From Pogostemon cablin (lineage: Eukaryota; Streptophyta; Magnoliopsida; Lamiales; Lamiaceae): a stretch of DNA of 64,000 nucleotides. Below the pieces are notes generated by a model that was not told where the DNA came from, did not search any database, and saw only the letters and a program-made list of their open reading frames with translations. The translations under genes were made by a program, and so were the position numbers. The stretch lies in assembly GCA_023678885.1 (NCBI GenBank), contig CM042985.1, positions 7,428,985 to 7,492,984 on the forward strand. Direction: 5' to 3'. This document shows, piece by piece, positions 34,087-46,026 of the stretch (within the stretch, counting starts at the first letter, position 1; every line of letters begins with the position of its first letter).

Positions 34087-35478
34087 ATGGAGCGATCGCA
34101 TCATGTGGAGGTGGGTAGTCTTGAAGCTTCGCTGCTTCAGATGATCAATGATCACAATCATGCTTCTATTTTATTGCGGGAACATACTGGTATGTTGTAC
34201 TTACCGGATTTAAACTTAATTTGATGATGTAATTTGCATTGGAATCATGTAGAAATTTCGAGTACTACGAATATTTTCATCCGCGTCTCTCTGTTTTCTT
34301 TCGTATGGGAATCATGATGAATTTTTATTTGCCTTCTCGTCTTTAATTTTTTTTTTTTTTGAATAATCAGAGAAAGCGAAGAAGGATGCTATACTTGCTG
34401 CTACCCATGTTTCCGAGTTGTTAGTGAATGCAGTCAATGGCGGTGTCCAGCAAATCTTCCTAAACGAGAAGCGAATTGAAAATGAAATTCGAGCATTGAC
34501 GGCGACTATTATGCGATTCTCGAAGCAGACCGATCAGTGGCTTGCAGCTACTCATGCTATCAATAATGCTGTCAAGGTTAGCAACTACAGTCCTCTTTTG
34601 TTGGTTTGCTGTTTCTTGTATTGTACTGCTAGAAGTTATATAAGCGCAGCGATTTACCAAAATTTATCCTCATTTGAACCTTGCAACTGTGAAGATTGAT
34701 CTCTGAATATCGTCTTTGTACTAACTACCAACCTCGAAACTGAAATTGCTATATAGCTGCATAGATCTACATGTGTATGAACTGTTTTTTTAAATCTTGG
34801 GAGTAGTTTCAAATTAACTGTGGAGTTCAGAAATATACTTGCATGTATTTTCATTGATATATTTTTTACGTTGTATTGAACTCAAAACATTCTTTCTATT
34901 ACCTAGTTAATAAACTAAAATGTGTTTTCAAAGATTCAGAAGAGACCATTTTCATTTTTTCTTGAATAGTTAGATATTTTGGCACATGACATGTGTAAAT
35001 TTTAATTGTAATGTGTGATATTTTGCCTGCCTCTGTCCAAGTTTGGCTTGATACTTGTCAGGCTCAAGATACGTGAGCTTAAATAGCAACCCTAAATTTA
35101 CTGAAATTGTGATTTCAAGGATAATCTATCTGGATTATTCACTAATTTGCAACATTGGTCATATGACCACTGGTTTACTTTGGAAAACCATTCTAGTTGT
35201 AATCTGAGCATATCACTACTTTCTTAGAAGGTAAGACGCTCAGAACATGTGCCAGCACAGATGATATGTTGAAGTTTGCGAATTTTTTTTGAGCGTTTTG
35301 TTGTTGAACAGAAAACTGCTAAATTATTTTTCTGAGAATCTTTGATTTGTATCTGCTACAGGAAATTGGAGATTTTGAGAACTGGATGAAGACAATGGAG
35401 CTTGATTGTAAAAGTATTAGTGCTGCAATCTGCAACATCCACCATGACCTAATAAGGCAAGATCTGAATTTGACCTAA
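34087..35478 (+). CDS. BLOS1: BLOC-1 subunit 1 homologue (BLOS1 / GCN5L1)
   Basis: Three exons: 34087-34189, 34371-34576 and 35362-35478, giving 141 residues. Family signature is clear: GSLEASLLQMINDHNHASIL, EKAKKDAILAATHVSELLVN, FLNEKRIENEIRALTATIMR, FSKQTDQWLAATHAINNAVK and EIGDFENWMKTMELDCKSIS. The protein is almost wholly helical coiled coil. BLOS1 is a core subunit of BLOC-1, which in plants acts in endosome-to-vacuole traffic. Something odd occurs at the 3' end: a perfect 26-bp duplication (35446-35471 and 35472-35497) falls on the last codons, and because 26 is not a multiple of three it creates the TAA stop at 35476. The final residues DLIRQDLNLT are therefore partly a product of this duplication. 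Confidence 0.9.
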
Positions 35479-36300
35479 TAAGGCAAGATCTGAATTTCTT
35501 AATGTTCATATTCTACTCATACTATGCGTGCATATGTTTATTTATAGGAAAAGATTTTGAGCAATTCTATAATTTCAGTGAATCTCTTTCAATGAACTTC
35601 ACAATGTTCAAACCGTTAGATGTTTCTGGAACTAAAGTACTATTAAAACAGGAACTTTGTAAAATTCTAGGTGATAAATAGAATTACTAAGAGGGTAAGT
35701 AAGTGAAAGTTCACCTGCGTGACTCATTGAGCAGAGAAGAAGCAATTTCAATTGGCCGATAGCAATTGTCTAACCCTGAGGCGTTGAAGAATGCGTTATT
35801 GTCATTGGGAGAGATCTACAACTACAATTTTCCTTTTTTACTTTGCTAGTGATTTTAAAGACTAATCAATAAGTTTTGCCTAGTCCTTCATGGATGATGT
35901 TATTAACAGTCTTCTGAATCGATTGATATGTTTGTTTCTCAGGTAACGACTTGAACGCTTTGGCTAGCATCGGTGCTCGTTGCATTTAGTGTACAAAAAA
36001 TTATCTTGGATTTGAATATTTAGAAGTCTACATCTCTTTTATTCACACACAGATAGAGATGGTTGTAACTATCACTGAAACTCTTATCAGAATGATACTA
36101 GCTTCAGAAAAAACCACTTGTTCATATTCTGGCATCATCAAGACTCTCTTTCTGATATTCAGTTTGATTATTTACGAAATTATGGTTATATACAAGTGTG
36201 TAGCTAAAGATACACTAAAAATACTTTAATATCTCATTTTTAATAGAATTTATACTTAAAAAATAAAATAAAAAAAGACCCTGAATTATTCAATAAGCAG
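35479..36300. other. Interval between BLOS1 and the PPR gene
   Basis: Probably holds the 3' UTRs of the two convergent genes. No further exon with family similarity was seen. Confidence 0.45.
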
Positions 36301-36325
36301 TGTGTTAAGTGTGCGTAAGCCGTGG

Positions 36326-38401
36326 TCACCAATAATCACCACAGGAGCAAATATTGTTTGCAAATCGATGAAACCGATTGTTGTCTCTTACTATGATTTC
36401 ACGTTGAACAATCCCTGATATGAACTTTATGGCACTATGACAATCTACACAGATTCTAAGGTTCTTCGTTATTCGTATAGGCACTCCTGGAGGGAGAGCG
36501 ACGAGGCCGAAGGCGACCGCAATCTTCTCACTATGGCACCAAACCTCCGATTCCTTCTCCTCTTCCTCTAAATCATACAGAGCCAATCTGGTATCAGCTA
36601 CATATCCACCTCTCACCATCTCTTTCTTCAACCTACTTAGCATTGCCTGAATCTCACCATTTCTACTGTGTGTAGTGTCCTTCGCTTGAAAGACGTGGAC
36701 CTTGTTTTTAATCGAAATCCAACTGTACCCTGCCCCTTTCTTGATCCCCACGTCCTTCATCTCCCTCCTCACTAGATTCGCCTCGTCCCATCTCCCCTCT
36801 GCAGCAAACATGTTCGAAAGAAGAACATGATTACCTGAGTCTTGTGGATCAAGCTCGAATAGATTCTCTGCTGCTATCTTTCCCAGCTCTGGTTTACCAT
36901 GCATTTTACAAGCGTTTAGTAAAGCTCCCCAGATTGAAATTGTAGGGCGAACCTTCATTCGCTGTATGATATCATAAGCGCGCTCTACCTGCCCTGCTCG
37001 TCCCAACATGTCCACAACACACGCGTAATGTTCCGGCCCTGGATTGATCCCATATCTGGACCTCATCAGCTCAAATATATCCATCCCCACCTTCACCATG
37101 CCACCCCTGCTACAAGCTGTTAACACACAAACAAAAGTTACATAGTTAGGGGCCAATCCTAGACTATCCCTGCATTTAGTCATCTCTTCGAATAAATCCA
37201 GTGCCATCTTAGCATGTCCTTGATGAGCATATCCACCAATCAATGCATTCCAACATATCAAGTTTCTCCTAGGCATTGCGAAGAAAACTCTCTCGCAAGC
37301 CTCGATGCTCCCACATTTTCCATACATGTCGACGAGTGCACTCCCTACGAATATGTTCTCCTCCACACAGGCCTTCACGGCTAGACCATGAATCACTCTC
37401 CCTGATTCAAGTGCAGCTAATCCTGCACACGCGCTCAGCACACTCGAAACCATGAAATCTGTTGGCTCCACTCCAGCCCTTCGTATGTCTGTGAACAAGT
37501 TGCAGGCCATCTCTCCCATATCATTCTGCTCATAAGCTGCCAACATTGAACACCATGAAACAGTATTACGCTCAACCATCTTCTCAAAGACTTGCTCTGA
37601 TAAGCGAATTTGGTGACACTTTCCATAGAAATCGATCAAACCGTTTGAGACGGAGATGTCAGCATCATGCCCTTCTTTAATCAAATATCCATGTAACTGC
37701 TGCCCTTGGCTGAAAAACTTGCCATCAGAACATGCATTCAGGAAAGCACAGAAGGAAATCGAATTTGGAGCTGGATCGCCATCACCTAAAAGCTGAACAA
37801 ACTTAGAAATTGCATCGCGGGGGTTTCCATTAAGGACAGCATTGGAAATGCACGCATTCCATGTAGCTACATTTCTGTGAGACATTTTATCAAACAGTTG
37901 GTTGGCATCGTTCAAAAGCCCATTTTTGGAGTACATGTCAAACGCGCTGCAGGCCACAAATACGTCGTCGATCAACATGAGTTTAACCGAGAGCCCATGG
38001 AATTGTTTTCCGAGAATCGGAGAGTGAAGCGCTGACGCAGCTTTAAATAGACAAGGGAATGTGAAATCATTCGGCTGAATGCACTCTCTGTGCATGTTGG
38101 AGAAACAGGAGACTGCGGAAGTGAAATGACCGTTCTGGACGTTGCCGGCGATCAAGGAAGTCCATGTGACAACGGAGCGGAAATGGGGCGGGGTGAGTGA
38201 AAGGATCAGTCGGGCCGAGTCGGGCCGGTCGAGCTTGGAGTACATGTTGATGAGATGGTTCGAGAGGAAAGCCTCGAGGGCCAGACCCAGAGTCTTGACG
38301 ATCCGGGCATGGGCTGCCCGGCCTTGAAGTGGGGAACGGGCCGATACAGCGGATTCCACCAGCGACGCCAGCGATTTCGGGGTGAGGAAAGACATGTTCA
38401 T
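36326..38401 (-). CDS. DYW-type pentatricopeptide repeat RNA-editing factor, LOI1/MEF11-like
   Basis: Intronless 691-residue PLS-class PPR protein. The whole sequence follows Arabidopsis At4g14850 (LOI1/MEF11) as I recall it: HARIVKTLGLALEAFLSNHL, NMYSKLDRPDSARLIL, PNSISFCAFLNACSDGKF and GIKKGAGYSWISIKNKVHVF. PPR repeats span about residues 30-480, then E/E+ motifs, then the DYW deaminase domain with the zinc-binding HSEK (HxE) and CVDCH (CxxC) sites and the final SCGDYW. In the family these proteins are mitochondrial C-to-U editors, and Arabidopsis LOI1 mutants also alter isoprenoid-inhibitor sensitivity. The start MNMSF has a second Met three codons in. Its 5' end faces the pseudouridine synthase gene. 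Confidence 0.93.
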   Translation of the reverse strand: MNMSFLTPKSLASLVESAVSARSPLQGRAAHARIVKTLGLALEAFLSNHLINMYSKLDRPDSARLILSLTPPHFRSVVTWTSLIAGNVQNGHFTSAVSCFSNMHRECIQPNDFTFPCLFKAASALHSPILGKQFHGLSVKLMLIDDVFVACSAFDMYSKNGLLNDANQLFDKMSHRNVATWNACISNAVLNGNPRDAISKFVQLLGDGDPAPNSISFCAFLNACSDGKFFSQGQQLHGYLIKEGHDADISVSNGLIDFYGKCHQIRLSEQVFEKMVERNTVSWCSMLAAYEQNDMGEMACNLFTDIRRAGVEPTDFMVSSVLSACAGLAALESGRVIHGLAVKACVEENIFVGSALVDMYGKCGSIEACERVFFAMPRRNLICWNALIGGYAHQGHAKMALDLFEEMTKCRDSLGLAPNYVTFVCVLTACSRGGMVKVGMDIFELMRSRYGINPGPEHYACVVDMLGRAGQVERAYDIIQRMKVRPTISIWGALLNACKMHGKPELGKIAAENLFELDPQDSGNHVLLSNMFAAEGRWDEANLVRREMKDVGIKKGAGYSWISIKNKVHVFQAKDTTHSRNGEIQAMLSRLKKEMVRGGYVADTRLALYDLEEEEKESEVWCHSEKIAVAFGLVALPPGVPIRITKNLRICVDCHSAIKFISGIVQREIIVRDNNRFHRFANNICSCGDYW

Positions 38402-38736
38402 GTAAAGTTAGTACAGCGTTGCACAATTAATCCTCAAGTTTAATAATTGGTTAAGATGTGTTGGGAGGGTGGATTCATATAGCAAGACGAAATTCACGCC
38501 TAATGGTAATAGGTTAGTGATATTCATGGGAGTAGCCGCCATGGAAATGCAACTCAATGTAGCTCCGAATGATGAAAAGGGTGAGAAAGGTGAGCTTTTT
38601 AATTCATTGGTCTTAAATAGATAAATGGACCGAGGCCCAATTTACGGCCCACCAAATGTAGCCCAAGCTACAAAACGAGAGAGCGGTAATTCAGAAAGTC
38701 TCCTAGAATGGATTTGGAAGCGGAGTTTGAGTAGCC
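38402..38736. promoter_or_regulatory. Shared upstream region of the PPR and pseudouridine synthase genes
   Basis: Only 335 bp separate the two start codons. GGCCCAA at 38634, GGCCCA at 38646 and GCCCAA at 38661 (Site II-type elements) lie on the side nearer the synthase. No clear TATA box is seen for either direction, as is usual for compact bidirectional housekeeping promoters. Confidence 0.55.
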
Positions 38737-41700
38737 ATGGCGGTTTCCTTTCTGCGAGCACCGGTTTCCCCATGGCGGGATACTCCATTAATAACATTAA
38801 CAGCGAGCCGCAGGTTAAAGAACCCATACAATTTCAAGCTTTTGAATTTTATTATTAACCGATTCTCCACTTCATCTTGCTCCGCCGCTGCCGCTGCCGC
38901 TGCCGCTGCCACCATCACCGAGGCTGGCTCTGCAGAGACAGAGCTCAAGTGGGAACCCTTACGCAAGAAGAAAGTCGTAATGCGTGTCGGTTACATTGGT
39001 TCCGATTACAGAGGTCTTCTTTTTTTGGTTTCATTTTGTTGTTTTTAGTACTCGGTTTCTGCTGCATTTTGTGTTGAATTCATGGATTGATGCGATTTGT
39101 TTTGATGTTTTCAGGTTTGCAAATTCAGAGAGATCAACCTGAACTGTCCAGTGAGATTTCTTCTTGCATTTTTTGCTTTTCTGCTGGTTTCCTTATCAGT
39201 TTAGAAGTGATTAATTTCCGAAATAATTTTACTTTTGTTGCAGCTAATTATTCATTTAAGAAAAGGAGAGCTTAGAATGGAAAGATTATTGATATTTTTT
39301 TACTTGAAATAAAGATCAAGTAAGGAATATAGGAAATCATTTTCTCTATGGATTCGTAGCTTCATTTAACTATTTCTCCATCTTAAATCCTGCTCCCATT
39401 ACTTTTTTTTTTTTTTTTGCTTCTTGTTATGTTGGATTGTTTTCTAGAGGTGTTCTTTAGATACTACTTAATTCCGCTTTTTAGTCATTGTTTGTTCAGG
39501 ACACATTTGGGGTTGAGTTCTTTCATGGCTTGATTGAAATTTGGTTCAAAAAGTAGCATTGAATTTGATTTTAATCTGTTGGCATGCAGACATGCTCGTA
39601 ATTATATTAATTTTCAGCCTCTATGCCAAGAAACTATTAATTTGAGTTTTACATGATTGAGGTGGCATTCAATAAAGGTTCCATTAAAGCACTACAATCT
39701 TTTTCTGTAGCCATTGAAGGTGAATTAGAAAAGGCTATTTTTAAAGCTGGTGGAATAAGAGATAGCAATTTCGGGGATTTAAACAAAATTGGTTGGGCAA
39801 GAAGTAGCCGGACTGATAAAGGGGTAAAGCTACCTAGTCAGTATTGCAGTTTATTCTTCTAAACTTTCTTTGTACCAGTCTACAGCATCTTTCTCTGTGT
39901 AACTTTGTTTGGCGAATTCAGGTTCATTCACTTGCAACTATGATATCATTGAAAATGGAGATCCCAGAGTTTGCTTGGAACAATGATCCGAAAGGCTTTG
40001 CTCTTGCTAGTTATATTAATTCTTATCTTCCTGATAACATAAGAATTTTCAGCATCTTACCTTCACAAAGGTATGGAGTTCTCTGCAAGTAGTGTATGTG
40101 TGTGTCTCTCTCTCACACTCACACTTTGATGTTAAATTCTCTCTATTATGGAGCACAATTCACATGTTGGTTTTAAACTTCTAGTTACTTTTCAGTATGT
40201 TATTTTCTGAAATTTTGAACATACAATCATATTAGCCAATCACTTAAAAATGATGATGAATATTTTAGTTTTTTCAAATTTTGTTGCAAGAGAAGCTAGA
40301 AGAAACCTATCATGAAACTTGCATTAGTACATTTTTTGGCAGCCCACTGTCAAACATTGCATGAGATATTGAGATACCAATCCAGTCTGTGCTTCCACAT
40401 CCTCTTGTATGTGAATGTGATACTCATAATACTGCTAGTGCATCTCTTCCTGCATCAATTTGGATATATTCATACTTTTTTTTTCTGCATTCTGTTTTTC
40501 TCATTATCATTATTTTCTTTCCTTAGTAAAAGGCGAAAGAATAGTTCGCTATGTGCTCATTGCGCAGCTGCGTTATTATTTTCTTTCCTTTATTTCAGGA
40601 GTTTTGATGTGCGAAGGGAATGCAACATCCGCAAGTATTCTTACCTTCTTCCTGCGGGTGTTATTGGAATTAAAGATAATTTTACAGCTGTTGAAGCTGA
40701 TCAGCATTTATCAGATTTTAATGATATTTTGAACACTTTTGAGGTATTATAATGCACAAAAAACACTTTTCAATCTGTAAGTGTTTGATTTCTGCTCAGA
40801 GTGTTGTTTACTTATTTCTTAGAAAAAAATAAAAAAAAGAAATAAAAAAAAAGGTTATGAGTTTGGAACTTATATAGCAATCATCCATGAAAGTTGAATT
40901 ACTTTTTAAATGCATATTCTCTAAAGAGGGAAATGAATGTGTGCACCACTGGCTGGTGTTTCAGGGAGAACATCCATTTCACAATTACACAATTCGGGCG
41001 AAATACAGAAAGAATTTTCCTCAGAAAAGCACATCTGTAGGAAAGGGTCTGGTATCAAAATGGGTGAAGTCATCATCATACGTGCAAAGTGGCTCTGAAT
41101 CGGAGGGAAGTGACAACGAAGATATTCCTGAAGCTAATGAATATCTTGCTAAAGATTTAGAGGAAAGGATACATAGTGATGAAGCTCAAAATTATGTAAA
41201 GGAACAAAAGAAACCCGATTTACCTAAACTAGCTCGTTGGCTAGATGAACCTGATGAGAATGACAGACTCAACGCTTCACATTTCAGAAAGATTTTTCAG
41301 TGTTGTTGTGGAAAATTGGAGCGCTTGTCAGGTGTTAATTTCATAGAGATATCCATTTGTGGAGAGTCTTTTATGTTGCATCAGGTATGAATTTTGTGTT
41401 TTCTTGTAAGGATCCTCTGTTATACAACTGCTTGACTTGTTTTATGATATAACAATACCATCAGATACGCAAAATGATTGGAACTGCTATTGCCATAAAA
41501 CGCAACCTACTTCCGAGAGACATTTTGGAGCTGTCTCTGTCCAAGTTCTCCCGGATCGTCTTACCTCTCGCGCCATCTGAAGTTCTGATTCTGAGGGGCA
41601 ACAATTTTGTCATCAGAAAACGACCTGGCAACATTACGAGGCCAGAAATGGTGACGTTGGTTGAATCAGAAGATATACTAAAGTTGGTTGATTGTTTTTA

Positions 41701-41881
41701 TTGTTCAGTGATGTTGCCTCAGTTATCTAAGTTTCTAGACCCTTCAAACTCCCCCTGGAAAGAATGGCTACCTTTGCTAGATGCAAACACGAGAATCCCC
41801 GAATCTGAACTAGAGGAAGTACGAATTGCTTGGAAACCATGGAAACAGGCATACGAGAGACGAAACAAGATTGCAGCATAA
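38737..41881 (+). CDS. tRNA pseudouridine synthase, TruA/PUS1 family
   Basis: Seven exons by frame: 38737-39013, 39115-39150, 39711-39823, 39922-40070, 40599-40743, 40965-41384 and 41465-41881, giving about 518 residues. The N-terminus (MAVSFLRAPVSPWRDTPLIT, then a basic stretch and a polyalanine run) looks like an organelle targeting peptide. VVMRVGYIGSDYRGLQIQ opens the catalytic fold. ARSSRTDKGVHS holds the catalytic aspartate of the TruA family; RKYSYLLP, FEGEHPFHNYT and GESFMLHQIRKMIG are further conserved blocks. An acidic insert (SGSESEGSDNEDIPEANEYL) splits the second half, as in many eukaryotic members. The enzyme converts uridine to pseudouridine in tRNA, possibly in organelles. Exon 2 is only 36 nt. 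Confidence 0.9.
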
Positions 41882-42000
41882 CGACCAATGGTACGTCCGT
41901 TTGTCATTCGAATATCTGTTTTTTGCATGGCTGAGAAGCTCTTCATGGAACAATAATTACATTTATTTGAAAGATATACTATTATATATAAGGTTAGTTC

Positions 42001-44266
42001 CTATTTAGAATTGTGTTGTGTGTACATGTTCCTGGTTCTTACACGTAGTAGCAATGCCAGCAAAGTTGCAAAAACACAGAAAGAAGCCCAAATCAAGAAA
42101 GTAGTTTGATAGCATCTCTGTCCCATGCAATTGTGTGCCCCATATTGTCTCTCTTGATTGTAGAGAGATGCTGCTAAAGCCCCAAAGAAGAAGGAGCCAA
42201 TTGGTATATTTGAAATGAGAATATTGTGATTCATCCCAAAGTTGGTGGTGCCAAACAGATCTCTAGTTGTGGATACTGATATTGAAGAAATGGCGCCAGT
42301 GCAAATGCCTATAATCGCTGTGCTGGCGTGCAATGCAATGTCGTGTTTGCTGAGTGCGAGTATAAAAAACGCTAAGCACATTGGGCTCGTCATCACTCCC
42401 ATCGCTGTTGCCCTTGAAACTACGTATTGCCTCCTTATCAGAAGAGAATTATTAATAAAATATTTTTTTTCTCTAAATTATAAGTATAAATGTGTAATTG
42501 CAACTTTGCAAATATTTAAATGTTGTGACGGATGACACAATGACTACCCCAATATTATACTACAGCTCTTTTGTCTTATGTTGTCTGACGAAGTTTCCTA
42601 TGTATTTTGGCTCTATAATTCGACATAATTATCATCAAATTCTTTATTTTATTTCGCACTTCATGATACGTGTATTGATTGTCAAGTAGTATATTATAAA
42701 ATACTATAATTATCTTTTAATTCATTATTCACCATAATTTTAAAAAAATTATCATTCATTATAATTTTAACCATCATGTTTACCTAAATAATAATAATCA
42801 TAATAGACCAATAAATCTCACAATAGAGTATCCTTTAATTAATTTGTTCTAGGCGAAGTATAATTTTTGTTATTTTTTTATAGACACACACTTAGATTTA
42901 AAAAGTTAATATTGACATTTTATAGCGAAAGTAATAACATTTTAAAAAATAAAAAATGGTCTCACGCAAGATTTACCCATAAAATTAATACTCCCCATCC
43001 GGAAATAGTTAGCAATTAGTAATAAAATAAGCACTACACTGTACCCCTTGCATTTTTTACTTTAACGTTTATCTATTTACATAGCATAGTGTACATAAAC
43101 TATGTTGTTAGGAAAAAAATTCACAAATTAAATTAAGGACGTTAGGTAAAAATTTCAGAATTAACCAACCCATGGCAAGTTAGCTTCCAAAGTATGAAGT
43201 AACTAGTTTGAGCATGCAAGAGAGTTACCTTGAGAAGACGTAATCAAGGAGAGATGGGAAGAGACTTTTAAAGAAAGCAAATCCAGAAGCCAATGAAACC
43301 AACCAATAAATCTTGAAAAACCCTCTTGATTCCGCTATCTGTCCTAGATTATTCAAGTACACCATCCCAACTGTTGCACCAAATAAATAAACCAAAACTC
43401 CACTTTTCTCAACATTTCCTTTGGCCCCATTTCGATCTCCTCTCTCTCTTCACCATCTTTCCCCATCGATCCACCCTCTTCATTTCCCACAATCCAACAC
43501 TTCTGCTCCAAATTCTCTGCAACTCATTCCACCAACGGAATCATCAACGGCAGCAGCAGCAATACTACGGTCCCGACAAGAACAACCAATGGCAACGCCT
43601 TCGGAATTGAGCTTGTGATAACTGCGAATAAGCCCGTGATTATGGTGATGGCGAAGAGCGTGGTGAACAGTGAGCTTCTTCGATTTTCCGACGTCTACTT
43701 CTCTGGCAAACGGCGCGACGAAACGAGTAGTGGTAATAAAGCATTGAGTAGAAGAAAGTTTGTGGTCTTTTTAGCAGGTGACATAACAACCACTATGGCT
43801 GTAAAAATCTTTGCAGTCAAACCAGAGTAACTGGTGGATATTCCGACAGCCGTCTGTCGGTCATAAGGGAAGTTTCGAATGGCGATTATGTGAGAAACTG
43901 TGTTGATCCAGAAAATGCTGTTTCCTGCTAAAACTGTGAGGAAAAAAACGTGCCAATACGACAGGGAAACGGTCTGGTTGGTGACGAAGAGGTATTGGAC
44001 GCCATAGCCGAAAACTCCGAGGAAAGAGCCGATGAGGAGGACTAACTAGAGGGGGAGGTGGGCGGCGGCGAGGCCGGAAATCCAGCCGAGAAGTTTTCCG
44101 GCGTCGGATGCGAAAGCTAGATTGTTGAGCTCTAACTGTGTGATATTGAGAGGATTTTCTTGAGTTGAGATGAGTAGGCTGGGAAATTGGAGTTAGTTCC
44201 GTTGATGGATTGAAGCCAAATGATTGCTACAAGGCTCAGCCATTGGAAAGACATTGATGAACGCAT
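42001..44266 (-). pseudogene. Decayed NFD4-like / nodulin-like MFS transporter gene
   Basis: Two exons are recognisable on the minus strand: 44266-43229 and 42433-42001, with a good GT-AG intron and correct phase. Exon 1 opens FQWLSLVAIIWLQSINGTNS, then FPAYSSQLKKILSIS, NNLAFASDAGKLLGWISGLA and RNFPYDRQTAVGISTSYSGL, typical of the nodulin-like domain of the NUCLEAR FUSION DEFECTIVE 4 family. It is broken by an apparent 2-nt insertion near 44140, a TAG at 44048-44046 where the family has tryptophan, a TAG at 43697-43695 and a further TGA near 43535. Exon 2 (about 144 codons: AIIGICTGAISSISVSTTRD and more, with transmembrane helices) is still fully open. No other functional copy is in the window. 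Confidence 0.85.
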
Positions 44267-44720
44267 GCAGAAATTTGCAAGAAATGTTTATAGAGATCAA
44301 GGTTTCATTTGATATGGATATTATTGATGAATGAGTTAATTTGGAGAATTTTCCTTTTTTGTTTTTGTTTTCATCTTTTATTTTATGGAGGAGCTGGCCG
44401 GGATGTTATAAACTTATATAGTGTGAATATTCAGTGGCATATATATTTCTTGTTCTCGAAAAAAATTATTTTTTTAAACGTGTTAGTAAGATTTCCTATT
44501 TCTATTAATTAATTTAATAATATTAATGGACAAGATAGAATTTATTGATTTTCTTTTTAAATAAATGTTTTATTACTTAATAACAGGGATCAATGAATCT
44601 GAGTTTCTAGGGTACAACGTAAACTTTTTATACACTTGTTAAACGCATACAAAAATAACAATTTAATAAAATGTTATTTGAATTCATGAAAACTTGAAGT
44701 AAGTAACAAAGAATGAGAAT
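44267..44720. other. Gene-free AT-rich stretch
   Basis: Former upstream region of the transporter pseudogene; nothing distinct seen. Confidence 0.4.
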
Positions 44721-45013
44721 TACTCCCTCCTCCTCCGTGCCATAATATTTTTTTCACTTTCCTCATTTGTTTGTCCCACAAAACTTTTCACACCCCAAAA
44801 AAAGGAAACATCATTTTATCCAACAACCTCAAAAATTACTTTAATTTCAAATTTGTCACTTCTTTTTCACACACACATCATTACTTTATATTTTTTTATT
44901 ACTTAAAAATACTACAATACCCTCCAAAGTCAATAAAGTTGGTCAAAAAGTATAATTTTTTTAAACAACGTGGAATAGTAAACGTGAAAAGTTTTTTTGG
45001 AACGGAGGGAGTA
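44721..45013. mobile_element. Stowaway-type MITE
   Basis: TA CTCCCTCCTCCTCCGTGCC at the left and GGAACGGAGGGAG TA at the right. The interior CTTTCCTCATTTG and CACACACATCATTAC repeats are typical of the family. Confidence 0.8.
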
Positions 45014-45292
45014 TTTCATAGGATAAATAAATAATAATAATATACTTATAAGAAGGTAATACTCTTATTTTTACTAAAAAGTGACTTATATTAAAAAATA
45101 AAAAACAATCTTATTTCCTTTTTATACTATATTAAGGACTATCAATTCAGTTATGTATGACGACTGGCTAGCAATTCTTAACTTAAAATTAAATTATATT
45201 GAAACATGATTTCATTAAATAGAAATTATAAAAATTGCAAAGCATGCAAATTGGAATTACAAATGTTATACCATACTGTGCCATTTTCATAT

Positions 45293-45583
45293 GAGTGTAT
45301 ATTGGGTGCACCTATATGTGTATGTCTTTTGATTCTATTTTGTATACATATTATTCTATTTTGTATACGTATTTTGTAATAATTGTATATTTTTTTCATA
45401 TTAAGTTTTCATTAAAAAACTAACATTCATATGTGTATAACTTTTTATTGAATATTTTATACAAAATTTTAATTAAAAAAATTAACAATTAAATTGTATA
45501 CATTTTTACTCTTAATTGTATATATTTTTGTTTATAATCGTATATGGGTGCACCATATCTTTAGTTGCACCGGGTGCACACTA
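45293..45583. repeat. Dispersed repeat family D, copy 2
   Basis: GAGTGTATATTGGGTGCACC at the start, TTTTGTATACATATTATTCT, ATATGTGTATAACTTTTTAT and AACAATTAAATTGT inside, and ATGGGTGCACCATATC at the end. It aligns block by block with 27253-27570. Confidence 0.65.
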
Positions 45584-46026
45584 TAAATTGCCTTTTCATA
45601 TATTTAAATGTACTTAAATAATTTAAACTGTTATGTTAAATTATTATAACACTTATCACTAAACTAAAATAAATAATTAAAAAAATTACTGACTACATGC
45701 TCTACACTTTATAATTAATCTCTAAATTCTTCTTTAGTCAGTTGCGCAAAACTAATAAGTTGTTTTATACTATATACTAGTACAATGCTCGCTGTACTAG
45801 GCGGGTTATCCTATTTATTTATTTATTATTTTTAAATTTAAAATAATCATATCTATTTAGGATAATTAAAAGAATAACTTATTATTTGACAAAAAAAATA
45901 TTTAAGATATGTAAATTTAATCAAAGTGAAAAACACGCGTTCTCTATTTATTTCACATAAATAGAAAATATTGCTATCACTGAAATTGAAATGATTCTTC
46001 TCAGTATCATCAGATAATATCAAAAT

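Noticed and set aside
38703..38966. Minus-strand ORF opposite the pseudouridine synthase start
   Set aside because: It is antisense to exon 1; the alanine run is due to the GCCGCT repeat.
40312..40752. 146-codon ORF reading through a synthase intron
   Set aside because: The first two thirds are intron sequence; only 40599-40743 is exon, shown by frame and splice sites.
43326..43830. Plus-strand ORFs over the transporter relic
   Set aside because: They are antisense to NFD4-like exon 1, which has clear family similarity on the other strand.
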